The translations under genes and the position numbers were made by a program. From NCBI GenBank assembly GCA_034666665.1, contig JAXDLK010000352.1:1-15874 (forward strand): a stretch of DNA of 15,874 nt. Reading direction: 5' to 3'. The notes under the pieces were generated by a model. It was not told the origin of the DNA. It was given only the letters and a program-made list of their open reading frames with translations, and made no database searches. Every line of letters begins with the position of its first letter. The first letter of the stretch is position 1. Positions 6,742 to 12,878 of this stretch are shown here, piece after piece. Source of the DNA: JAXDLK01 sp034666665. GTDB taxonomy: Bacteria > Desulfobacterota > Binatia > JACPRU01.

Positions 6742-8328
6742 TCAGTCTCCCGGCGTCCGGCTCGGTTCGGAAAGGACGGGGTTCTTGTGCCCGGCGCTCC
6801 GCAGGAACTCCTCCGCCACCGCTCCCGGGCTCTTGCCGAGCTCGTCGACCGCGAAGTTCATGTGACGCATCCGTTCGGCGTCGATCGTACCGGCGAGCCG
6901 GGCGAGCGCGCGCGCGACCTCCGGCCGATCCCGGACGAGATCCTCGCTCGCCATCACGATCGCATCGTACGGCGGGATCGCGCGGCGATCGTCCTTCACG
7001 ACCCGCAGGTCGAAGGCTTCGATCCGCCCGTCCGTCGAGTAGGCGCTGATCACGTCGACGTCGCCGTGGCCGGCGGCTTCGTACATGAGCGAAGGGTCCA
7101 TCGTGCGCTGCTCGCGAAACCGTAGGCCATAGGCGCGCTCGAGCGACGCCCACTCGGCGCGCGAGAAGAATTCGTAATCGCTGGCGATCGCCAGTCGTGG
7201 CGCGTGGACTGCGAGATCGGAGATCGTCCGTATGCCGAGCTGGTCCGCCGTCCGGCGCCTCATCGCCAGGGCGTACGCGTTCTCGAAGCCGAGCGCACCG
7301 AGCACGTGGATGCCGAAATCGCGCTCGAGCGCTTCCCGCACCTCGCGGAGCACCTCTTCGCGGCTCGCCCCCGCCCGGTCGCGCCCGAGGACGGTCGCCC
7401 ACACGGTGCCGGAATAGTCCACGTAGGCGTCGATGGCCCCGCTGCGGAGCGCATCGAAGGCGACCGTCGAGCCGAGCGACGGAACGGCCTCCGCCGCGAC
7501 GCCGGTTCGCTCGATCGTACGCACGAGGATCTCGCTCAGCACGTACTGCTCGGTGAAGGTCTTCGACCCGACGCGGACCGCCCCGCCGGCGTGCAACCCT
7601 TCGAGAGCGAACGACCCCGCGGCATACGCGTAGAGGAGGAGAAGCAGCACGATGGCGATCCGCCGCGGCAGAGGGCGGCGCCGGCGAATGCCGACCTCGA
7701 GGAGGTGCACGAGCGAGTCGAGCGAGAGGGCGAGAACGGCGGCGGCGACGCAGCCGACGAGCACGGCGTTCAGGTTTCGCGTCTGCAGACCGGCGAAGAT
7801 GTAGTTGCCGAGGCTCGGCGCTCCGACCGGGGTCGACAACGTCGCCATGCCGACGACCCAGACGATCGCCGTACGGAGCCCGGCGACGATCACCGGCAGC
7901 GCCAGCGGTAGCTCGACCCGCCAGAGCTGCTGCCGATCGGTCATGCCGACACCGCGTGCCGCCTCGACCAGCGCCGCATCGACGCCGGAGATGCCGATCA
8001 CGGTGTTCCGCAGGATCGGCAGCACGCTGTAGAGCGTGAGACCGATCAGCGCCGGCAGCACACCGATCGCCGGCACCGGCACGCCGAAGGCGCGGCTGGT
8101 GAAGCCGCCGAGCGCCGCCAGCGCCGGCACCATGATCGCGAGCAGCGCGAGGCTCGGGATCGTCTGGATGACGCTGGCGACGCCGAGGACGCCCTGCTCG
8201 AGGCTCCGATGCCGCGTCAGCCAGATTCCGGTCGGGATGCTGAACGCCGCTCCGAGAAAGACGGCCGCGAGCGTCAATCGGAGATGCGCGGTGCCGTAGA
8301 GCGGCAGAAGCGCGAGCTCTTCCCTCAA
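6742..8328 (-). CDS. Osmoprotectant ABC transporter: fused permease and substrate-binding protein
   Basis: This 528-residue polypeptide joins two transporter parts. Residues about 1-215 are an inner-membrane permease with several hydrophobic helices and the EAA loop (VEAARGVGMTDRQQLW, about 121-142). A further hydrophobic helix at about 223-240 leads into an OpuAC/ProX-type binding domain from about 251 (VRVGSKTFTEQYVLSEIL, then DAYVDYSGTVW). Such proteins take up glycine betaine, choline or related quaternary amines; the substrate here is not proven. The TTG at 8328 overlaps the ATPase stop as TTGA and has GAGG seven bases upstream. The frame is open well beyond the TTG, through the ATPase gene, but that part is a shadow. 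The anchored fusion removes the need for a free periplasmic binding protein. Confidence 0.9.
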   Translation of the reverse strand: MREELALLPLYGTAHLRLTLAAVFLGAAFSIPTGIWLTRHRSLEQGVLGVASVIQTIPSLALLAIMVPALAALGGFTSRAFGVPVPAIGVLPALIGLTLYSVLPILRNTVIGISGVDAALVEAARGVGMTDRQQLWRVELPLALPVIVAGLRTAIVWVVGMATLSTPVGAPSLGNYIFAGLQTRNLNAVLVGCVAAAVLALSLDSLVHLLEVGIRRRRPLPRRIAIVLLLLLYAYAAGSFALEGLHAGGAVRVGSKTFTEQYVLSEILVRTIERTGVAAEAVPSLGSTVAFDALRSGAIDAYVDYSGTVWATVLGRDRAGASREEVLREVREALERDFGIHVLGALGFENAYALAMRRRTADQLGIRTISDLAVHAPRLAIASDYEFFSRAEWASLERAYGLRFREQRTMDPSLMYEAAGHGDVDVISAYSTDGRIEAFDLRVVKDDRRAIPPYDAIVMASEDLVRDRPEVARALARLAGTIDAERMRHMNFAVDELGKSPGAVAEEFLRSAGHKNPVLSEPSRTPGD

Positions 8329-9095
8329 CCCACCGCCTCGCGCGACGTCAGCCGTTCGACCGCGCGCGCCTGACGCGCCGGCGTGGAGAGCAGCTCGGCG
8401 ACGTAATCGTCGGCGGGCGACTCGACGAGCTCCCGCGGCGTCCCGACCTGCACCAGCCGCCCGCGGTTCATCACCGCGATCCGGTCGCCGAGCAGGATCG
8501 CCTCGACCATGTCGTGGGTGACGAACACCGCGGTCAGCTCGAGCTCCTGCCGGATCCTTCGGAAGGACTCCTGCAGCCGATCGCGCGTGATCGGGTCGAG
8601 CGCGCCGAAGGGCTCGTCGAGAAGCAGCACGCGCGGCTCGGCGGCGAGAGCGCGCGCCACCCCGACCCGCTGTTGCTGGCCGCCGGAGAGCTCGTCCGGA
8701 TTCCGCTCCGCGAACTCCGCCGGGTCGAGCTCGACCAGCCGGAGCAGCTCCTCGACCCGGCCACGGATCCGTTCCTCGCTCCAGCCGAGGAGCGACGGCG
8801 TGATGCCGACGTTCTCGGCCACGGTCAGATGCGGAAAGAGCCCGATCCGCTGGAAACAGTAGCCGATCCTGCGGCGGAGCTCGTGCGGCGCGAGCCCGCG
8901 CACGTCCTCGCCGTCGATGAGGATCTCGCCGGTGGTCGGCTCGATCAGCCGGTTGATCATCTTCAGGGTCGTCGTCTTTCCCGAGCCCGAGCCGCCGAGC
9001 AGGACGAGGCACTCGCGTCGATCGATCGTCAGCGAGAGCTCCTCGACGGCGACGGAATCGCCGTAGCGCTTCGTCAGGGTACGGAGCTCGATCAT
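8325..9095 (-). CDS. opuCA: Osmoprotectant (quaternary amine) ABC transporter ATPase
   Basis: The 256-residue ATPase has Walker A GGSGSGKTT (residues 34-42), Q-loop FQRIGLFP, signature LSGGQQQR, Walker B VLLLDEPFGALD and H-loop THD. It couples ATP hydrolysis to the permease encoded immediately downstream with a 4-base overlap. Unlike ProV and many OpuCA proteins it ends soon after the nucleotide-binding domain, so the C-terminal CBS domains that sense ionic strength are absent. Start choice: the ATG at 9095 gives the usual MIELRTLTKRYG beginning. An in-frame ATG at 9140 would add 15 Pro/Ala-rich residues and leave only 33 bases to the divergent gene. Neither has a good ribosome binding site. 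Confidence 0.92.
   Translation of the reverse strand: MIELRTLTKRYGDSVAVEELSLTIDRRECLVLLGGSGSGKTTTLKMINRLIEPTTGEILIDGEDVRGLAPHELRRRIGYCFQRIGLFPHLTVAENVGITPSLLGWSEERIRGRVEELLRLVELDPAEFAERNPDELSGGQQQRVGVARALAAEPRVLLLDEPFGALDPITRDRLQESFRRIRQELELTAVFVTHDMVEAILLGDRIAVMNRGRLVQVGTPRELVESPADDYVAELLSTPARQARAVERLTSREAVG
8336..8339 (-). promoter_or_regulatory. Ribosome binding site for the fused permease gene
   Basis: GAGG lies on the minus strand seven bases before the TTG at 8328, inside the end of the ATPase gene. It is the main support for a TTG start overlapping the ATPase stop. Confidence 0.5.
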
Positions 9096-9173
9096 TCTCG
9101 CAGGCGCCGCCGGTTGTGGGTTTACCGGTGATGTGTTCATTAGAGAAGCGCGCCCCCCGCCGCCTCGCGAGCC

Positions 9174-9980
9174 ATGTTTCTCGCCGCCGCCGTGCAGATG
9201 TCCTCCGGCCCCGACAAGGAGGCCAACCTCGAAAAGGCGGAGCGGCTCGTCCGCCAGGCGGCCTCCCTCGGAGCAGAGCTCGTCGTCCTGCCGGAGGTGG
9301 TGAGCGTGCGCGCCCGCCGCGACGTCGAGGGAGACGCCGCGGAGTCGATTCCCGGACCGACGAGCGAGCGCTTCGCTCGTCTGGCGCGCGAGCTCCGCAT
9401 CCACCTGCAATCGGGATCGATCCTCGAGCGCATCGAAGGCGAGCGGCGTTCGTACAACACGGCGCTGCTCTTCTCGCCGGAGGGTGAATGCCTGGCCCGA
9501 TACCGGAAGATCCACCTCTTCGACGTCGAGATCCCGGGCCAGGTCACGGCGCGCGAATCCGAGTCGCGGATGCCCGGCCGCGAGGTGGTGACGGCGCCGA
9601 CGCCGCTCGGCACGATCGGGCTGTCGGTCTGCTACGACCTGCGGTTTCCGGAGCTCTACCGCCGGCTGGCGCGCGCCGGCGCCGAGATCGTCACCATCCC
9701 GTCGGCGTTCACGATGCCGACGGGCGCGGCCCACTGGGAAACGCTCGTCCGCGCCCGCGCGATCGAGAATCAGGTGTACGTCATCGCGCCCGATCAGTAC
9801 GGCGTCAGCCCTCACGGTCACCGCGACTGGGGCAGCTCGATGATCGTCGATCCCTGGGGGACCGTGGTGGCGCGCGCCCGCGAGGGAGAGAACGTCGTCA
9901 TCGGCGCGATCGATCTCGAGTACCTGGCAAAGGTTCGGCGAGAGCTGCCGTGTCTCACGCACGCGAAGCTCGAGACGTGA
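9174..9980 (+). CDS. Carbon-nitrogen hydrolase (Nit1/deaminated glutathione amidase-like)
   Basis: This 268-residue nitrilase-superfamily amidohydrolase has the complete catalytic triad: Glu41 (VVLPEVV), Lys112 (YRKIHLFDV) and Cys153 (SVCYDLRFP). The KIHLFDVEIPG and CYDLRFPELYR motifs are typical of the Nit branch, whose best characterised members hydrolyse deaminated glutathione, a transaminase by-product. Other omega-amidase activities cannot be excluded. It starts 78 bases from the ATPase ATG on the other strand, so the two share a divergent promoter region. The SD before the ATG is weak. Its stop overlaps the GTG of moeA, indicating one transcript, although no metabolic connection with molybdenum cofactor synthesis is known to me. 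Confidence 0.9.
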   Translation: MFLAAAVQMSSGPDKEANLEKAERLVRQAASLGAELVVLPEVVSVRARRDVEGDAAESIPGPTSERFARLARELRIHLQSGSILERIEGERRSYNTALLFSPEGECLARYRKIHLFDVEIPGQVTARESESRMPGREVVTAPTPLGTIGLSVCYDLRFPELYRRLARAGAEIVTIPSAFTMPTGAAHWETLVRARAIENQVYVIAPDQYGVSPHGHRDWGSSMIVDPWGTVVARAREGENVVIGAIDLEYLAKVRRELPCLTHAKLET

Positions 9981-11215
9981 AGCCGTTCTTCCGCGTGCTC
10001 TCGCCCGCGGAAGCGCGCCGGGCGCTCGCTCGCTTCGCCCGGCTTCCGGAGGAAACGGTCGCCGTGGCTGGCGCCTCGGGACGCGTGCTCGCCGGCGACG
10101 TCCTCGCGTCCGAGAGCATGCCGCACTTCGACCGCTCGTACATGGATGGATACGCCGTCCGCGCCGAGGACACGTTCGGCGGGTCGGCGAGCCAGCCTGC
10201 GTACCTGCGGCTCGCCGGCACGATCGAGATGGGCGAGGAAGCGGCACGGCCGCTCGCGCGCGGCGAGGCGATGCGCATCTCGACGGGCGGCATGCTTCCG
10301 CCCGGCGCGAACGCGGTGGTGATGATCGAGTATTGCGAGGAGCTGGTCGACGGCAGCGTCGAGGTGCAGCGTGCGGTCTCGCCGTGGGCGAACGTGCTCC
10401 GCATCGGCGAGGACATCCGCTCGGGAGAGCGCATCTTCCCGTCTGGCCGGCGGCTTCGGGCGCAGGACCTCGGGGCGCTGACGGGTGCCGGCATCACGGA
10501 GATCGCCGTCGCGCGACGGCCGCTCGCCTCACTGGTGTCGACCGGCGACGAGATCGTACCTCCCGAAGAGTCGCCGCGGCCCGGTCAGGTACGCAACGTG
10601 AATCAGACGGCACTCGCCGCGATGATCCGCGAGACCGGGAGCGTGGTGATCGATCTCGGCGTCGTCCGCGACCGGCCGGAAGAGCTCCGCGCCGCTCTCG
10701 AGCGTGCGCTCGCGGATACCGACGCCGTCTTTCTCTCGGGAGGGAGCTCCGTCGGCGTCAAGGACATGACGCTCGACGTGATCGCCTCGTTTCCCGGATC
10801 GGACATCCTCTTCCACGGGATCTCGTTTGCGCCCGGCAAGCCGACGCTCCTCGCGCGCGTGCTGGAAAAGCCGGTGCTCGGTCTGCCCGGCCATCCGGTG
10901 TCCGCGCTGGTGACGTTTCGACTGTTCGGCGGTCCGCTTCTCCGTCTCCTGCAGGGTGAGCCGTCGGACGCGGCCTTCGCCCCGGACCGGACCGCACGGG
11001 CCACGTTGTCGCGCAACGTACCCTCGCAGCCCGGGCGCGAGGACTACGTGCGCGTGACGATCGAGTCCGCCTCCGACGGTCGCCGTACGGCTCATCCGCT
11101 GCCGGGAAAATCGGCGGCGATCTTCTCCCTCGTCCGCGCCGACGGCATGGTGTGCATTCCGCTCGAAGCGGAAGGCCTCGAGGCCGGCGAAGACGTCGAC
11201 GTGCTGCTCTTCTGA
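9977..11215 (+). CDS. moeA: Molybdopterin molybdotransferase MoeA
   Basis: The 412-residue MoeA inserts molybdate into adenylylated molybdopterin in the last step of molybdenum cofactor synthesis. Landmarks are the MPHFDRSYMDGYAV block (Asp57), MRISTGGMLPPGANAVV near 99-115, STGDEIV with Asp191, the GGSSVGVKD loop at 255-263, and APGKPT plus GLPGHPVSA near 285-310. A MoeA C-terminal beta-barrel domain follows. Length is typical. The GTG start overlaps the preceding TGA as GTGA, and the longer frame open upstream to 9488 is a shadow of the amidohydrolase. No other Moco genes are visible in the window, but the gene implies a molybdoenzyme elsewhere in the genome. Confidence 0.95.
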   Translation: MKPFFRVLSPAEARRALARFARLPEETVAVAGASGRVLAGDVLASESMPHFDRSYMDGYAVRAEDTFGGSASQPAYLRLAGTIEMGEEAARPLARGEAMRISTGGMLPPGANAVVMIEYCEELVDGSVEVQRAVSPWANVLRIGEDIRSGERIFPSGRRLRAQDLGALTGAGITEIAVARRPLASLVSTGDEIVPPEESPRPGQVRNVNQTALAAMIRETGSVVIDLGVVRDRPEELRAALERALADTDAVFLSGGSSVGVKDMTLDVIASFPGSDILFHGISFAPGKPTLLARVLEKPVLGLPGHPVSALVTFRLFGGPLLRLLQGEPSDAAFAPDRTARATLSRNVPSQPGREDYVRVTIESASDGRRTAHPLPGKSAAIFSLVRADGMVCIPLEAEGLEAGEDVDVLLF

Positions 11216-11222
11216 CAGGGAA

Positions 11223-11924
11223 ATGGCCGACCTCGTCGAAATCCTGCATCTCGCGCTCCTGAGCGAGATGCTCCTCGCCGCGGTTCTCGGCGGCCTGATC
11301 GGCCTCGAGCGCGAGCTTTCCGGGAAGCCTGCCGGGCTCCGCACGAACATGCTGATCTGCATGGGCTCCGCGCTGGCGATGGAGATCTCCGAGCACGTCG
11401 CGCGCGCCGCCGGGACCGACCCCGGACGGATTGCGGCCCAGGTCATTTCCGGAGTCGGATTCATCGGCGCGGGCACGATCATGGTGGCGCGCGGGCACGG
11501 GGTCGTCGGCTTGACGACGGCGGCGACGATCTGGGTGGTCGCGGCGGTCGGCCTCGCGGTCGGCGCGCATGCCTACGTGGACGCGATCGGCACCACGTTC
11601 CTGGTGGTCCTCGTACTCTTCGGCCTCGGCCGGCTCGAGCATCGATTCGTCAGCAGGAACCAACCCGAGCAGCTGGACATCGGCTTTCGCGGCACCGACC
11701 ACCGATCGTCCGCCGTCGCCGAGAAGCTCCGCGAGCTCGGCCTGGACGCTCGCGTGCTCCGCTGGGAAGAGACCGGCGACGGGATCGACCTCGGCCTCGA
11801 GATCCGCGGCTCGGCCGACGCACGCGATCGTGCGGTCGCGTTCCTGGTCGCCGATCCGACGGTGCGAAGGGTCGCTCGCGCCGGCGGCGAAGCGCTGCAC
11901 CTCGCGGCGAAGAAGACGTCCTGA
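11223..11924 (+). CDS. MgtC/SapB family inner-membrane protein
   Basis: This 233-residue membrane protein carries the MgtC/SapB domain over residues about 15-140. GGLIGLERE, GLRTNMLICMGSA, SGVGFIGAGTI and GLTTAATIW are the family's signature stretches, spread over about five hydrophobic helices. Residues 150-233 form a soluble ACT-like tail (DLGLEIRGSADARDRAVAF). The family is tied to growth under low magnesium and to virulence in pathogens; in environmental bacteria the role is unclear, so no more specific function is claimed. It begins seven bases after moeA with AGGG close to the ATG, so it is probably cotranscribed. No terminator is clear after its stop. Confidence 0.9.
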   Translation: MADLVEILHLALLSEMLLAAVLGGLIGLERELSGKPAGLRTNMLICMGSALAMEISEHVARAAGTDPGRIAAQVISGVGFIGAGTIMVARGHGVVGLTTAATIWVVAAVGLAVGAHAYVDAIGTTFLVVLVLFGLGRLEHRFVSRNQPEQLDIGFRGTDHRSSAVAEKLRELGLDARVLRWEETGDGIDLGLEIRGSADARDRAVAFLVADPTVRRVARAGGEALHLAAKKTS

Positions 11925-11941
11925 GGGAGCGAATCTTCTTC

Positions 11942-11969
11942 TTGACCGGGATCAGTCACGGCTGCTAAT
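11942..11969 (+). promoter_or_regulatory. Candidate promoter of bfd-bfr
   Basis: TTGACC (11942-11947) and GCTAAT (11964-11969) are separated by 16 bases, with a TG just before the -10. The Fur-like palindrome begins at the last base of the -10, a position where a bound repressor would block initiation. The assignment is by eye, from consensus similarity only. Confidence 0.4.
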
Positions 11970-11985
11970 TGAGAATGACTTTCAA
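11969..11985. promoter_or_regulatory. Fur-box-like palindrome upstream of bfd
   Basis: TTGAGAATGACTTTCAA is an 8-1-8 inverted repeat with six of eight arm positions paired. It resembles proteobacterial Fur boxes of the TTGAGAATnATTCTCAA form. It lies 41 bases before the bfd ATG. It is nearly the reverse complement of the site at 12820-12836, differing only at the central base. Confidence 0.65.
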
Positions 11986-12026
11986 CGTCGAAATCATCTG
12001 TCGAAAATCACGGGAGCGTTGCCGCG

Positions 12027-12245
12027 ATGATCCTCTGTCACTGCGCCGGTGTCACCGACCGGACGATCGAGCGATTGATCCTCGACGGCGCTCGTTCCGT
12101 GGACGACGTGACCCGGGCATGCGGTGCCGGCGCGAGCTGCGCCCCGTGCCGCGACGAGATCCTCGGATTGCTTTACGCGCTCGGGACCCCGTCGCATAAT
12201 CGCCACGATCACGAGTCGCTGCCCGCGCGGAAACGAGCCGCCTGA
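12027..12245 (+). CDS. bfd: Bacterioferritin-associated ferredoxin
   Basis: This 72-residue [2Fe-2S] protein has Cys4, Cys6, Cys38 and Cys41 (CHC and CAPC), exactly the E. coli Bfd cluster spacing, plus an extra Cys32. Bfd docks on bacterioferritin and passes electrons through the heme to reduce and release stored iron. GGGAG lies ten bases before the ATG. A 13-residue basic/His-containing tail (HNRHDHE onward) follows the fold and is of unknown use. It is 48 bases from bfr on the same strand and sits directly behind a Fur-box-like site. Confidence 0.95.
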   Translation: MILCHCAGVTDRTIERLILDGARSVDDVTRACGAGASCAPCRDEILGLLYALGTPSHNRHDHESLPARKRAA

Positions 12246-12265
12246 TCGTTCCCCGTCGTCGCTCC

Positions 12266-12278
12266 CGCCCGACGGGCG
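12266..12278 (+). other. Small hairpin in the bfd-bfr spacer
   Basis: CGCCC (12266-12270), loop GAC, GGGCG (12274-12278) form a 5-bp GC stem with no T-tract. It sits two bases ahead of the bfr ribosome binding site, so it could tune bfr translation or mRNA stability rather than end transcription. The function is inferred. Confidence 0.35.
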
Positions 12279-12280
12279 AG

Positions 12281-12285
12281 AGGAG
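12281..12285 (+). promoter_or_regulatory. Ribosome binding site deciding the bfr start
   Basis: AGGAG is spaced eight bases from the ATG at 12294. This rules against the GTG at 12285, which overlaps the AGGAG itself. Confidence 0.75.
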
Positions 12286-12293
12286 TGACGGAG

Positions 12294-12764
12294 ATGAAGG
12301 GGAACAAGAAGATCATCGACGCGCTGAACGAGATCCTCACGGCCGAGCTGACCGGCGTGAACCAGTACTTCATTCACGCCAAGATGTGCGAAAACTGGGG
12401 CTTCCTGCGCCTCGCCGAGGCGGACCGGAAGGAATCGATCGGCGAGATGAAGCACGCCGAGGAGCTGATCGAGCGGATCCTCTTCCTCGAAGGGACTCCG
12501 AACCTGCAGCGGCTCGGCAAAGTGCGCGTCGGCGAGAAGGTGACCGAGCAGCTCCGGCTCGACGCCGAGGCCGAGGCCGACGCGATCGCTCGATTGAACC
12601 AGGGGATCGCGCTCGCCGTCGAAGCGGCCGACAACGGCACGCGAGACTTGCTCGAGGAGATGCTCCGCTCCGAGGAGGAGCACCTCGACTGGCTCGAGTC
12701 ACAGCTCGAACTCGTGCGGCAGGTGGGCGAGGAGAACTACCTCGCCCAGCAGATCCACAAGTAG
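12294..12764 (+). CDS. bfr: Bacterioferritin
   Basis: The 156-residue ferritin-fold protein forms a 24-mer shell that oxidises Fe(II) and stores ferric mineral. From the ATG at 12294 the ferroxidase ligands fall at Glu18, Glu51, His54, Glu94, Glu127 and His130 and the heme ligand at Met52. These are the exact E. coli Bfr numbers, which confirms the start over the GTG nine bases upstream. All four helices and normal length are present. It lies downstream of bfd on what looks like one transcript, coupling the storage shell with its iron-release partner. The spacer of 110 bases after its stop contains a second Fur-like site rather than a clear terminator. Confidence 0.96.
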   Translation: MKGNKKIIDALNEILTAELTGVNQYFIHAKMCENWGFLRLAEADRKESIGEMKHAEELIERILFLEGTPNLQRLGKVRVGEKVTEQLRLDAEAEADAIARLNQGIALAVEAADNGTRDLLEEMLRSEEEHLDWLESQLELVRQVGEENYLAQQIHK

Positions 12765-12819
12765 CGCGGTCGGCTGCGGGCGCCCACGCGTCGAGGCGCG
12801 CCGCGATCGCGATTTCCAG

Positions 12820-12841
12820 TTGAAAGTGATTCTCAAAATCA
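12820..12841. promoter_or_regulatory. Fur-box-like palindromes upstream of the iron-uptake operon
   Basis: TTGAAAGTGATTCTCAA (12820-12836) is an 8-1-8 inverted repeat and the reverse complement of the bfd site except at the centre. Overlapping it, TGATTCTCAAAATCA (12827-12841) is a 7-1-7 inverted repeat with six of seven arm positions paired. Such an overlap could seat two Fur dimers. It lies 33 bases or more before the lipoprotein ATG. Confidence 0.65.
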
Positions 12842-12847
12842 TGTAAG
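12820..12847 (+). promoter_or_regulatory. Candidate promoter of the iron-uptake operon
   Basis: TTGAAA (12820-12825) and TGTAAG (12842-12847) are 16 bases apart. The Fur-like sites cover the -35 and the whole spacer. The expected transcript start is near 12854, leaving a leader of only about 20 bases. Consensus similarity by eye only. Confidence 0.4.
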
Positions 12848-12860
12848 ACTGGCGATCGGC

Positions 12861-12878
12861 ATGCGACGGTCGCCATGA
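12861..12878 (+). CDS. Possible five-codon leader ORF coupled to the lipoprotein start
   Basis: ATG CGA CGG TCG CCA TGA encodes MRRSP, and its stop overlaps the lipoprotein ATG as ATGA. It falls within an imperfect hairpin (GGCGA 12851-12855 with TCGCC 12870-12874). No convincing SD precedes it, so chance is a serious alternative. Confidence 0.2.
   Translation: MRRSP

Noticed and set aside
8329..9012. Extension of the permease frame upstream through the ATPase gene
   Set aside because: It overlaps a perfect ABC ATPase in another frame and has Arg/Ala-rich shadow composition.
9110..9128. CCGGT/ACCGG inverted repeat between the ATPase and nitrilase genes as an operator
   Set aside because: Only five base pairs with a nine-base spacer, and it falls inside coding sequence if the upstream ATG at 9140 is used.
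12285..12293. GTG start for bacterioferritin adding three residues
   Set aside because: The GTG overlaps the AGGAG that is well placed for the ATG at 12294, and the ATG gives exact ferroxidase numbering.
12765..12812. GGGCGCCC (12778-12785) and CGCGATCGCG (12802-12811) palindromes after bfr as a terminator
   Set aside because: The stems are short, separate and not followed by a T-tract; such palindromes are common by chance at this GC content.
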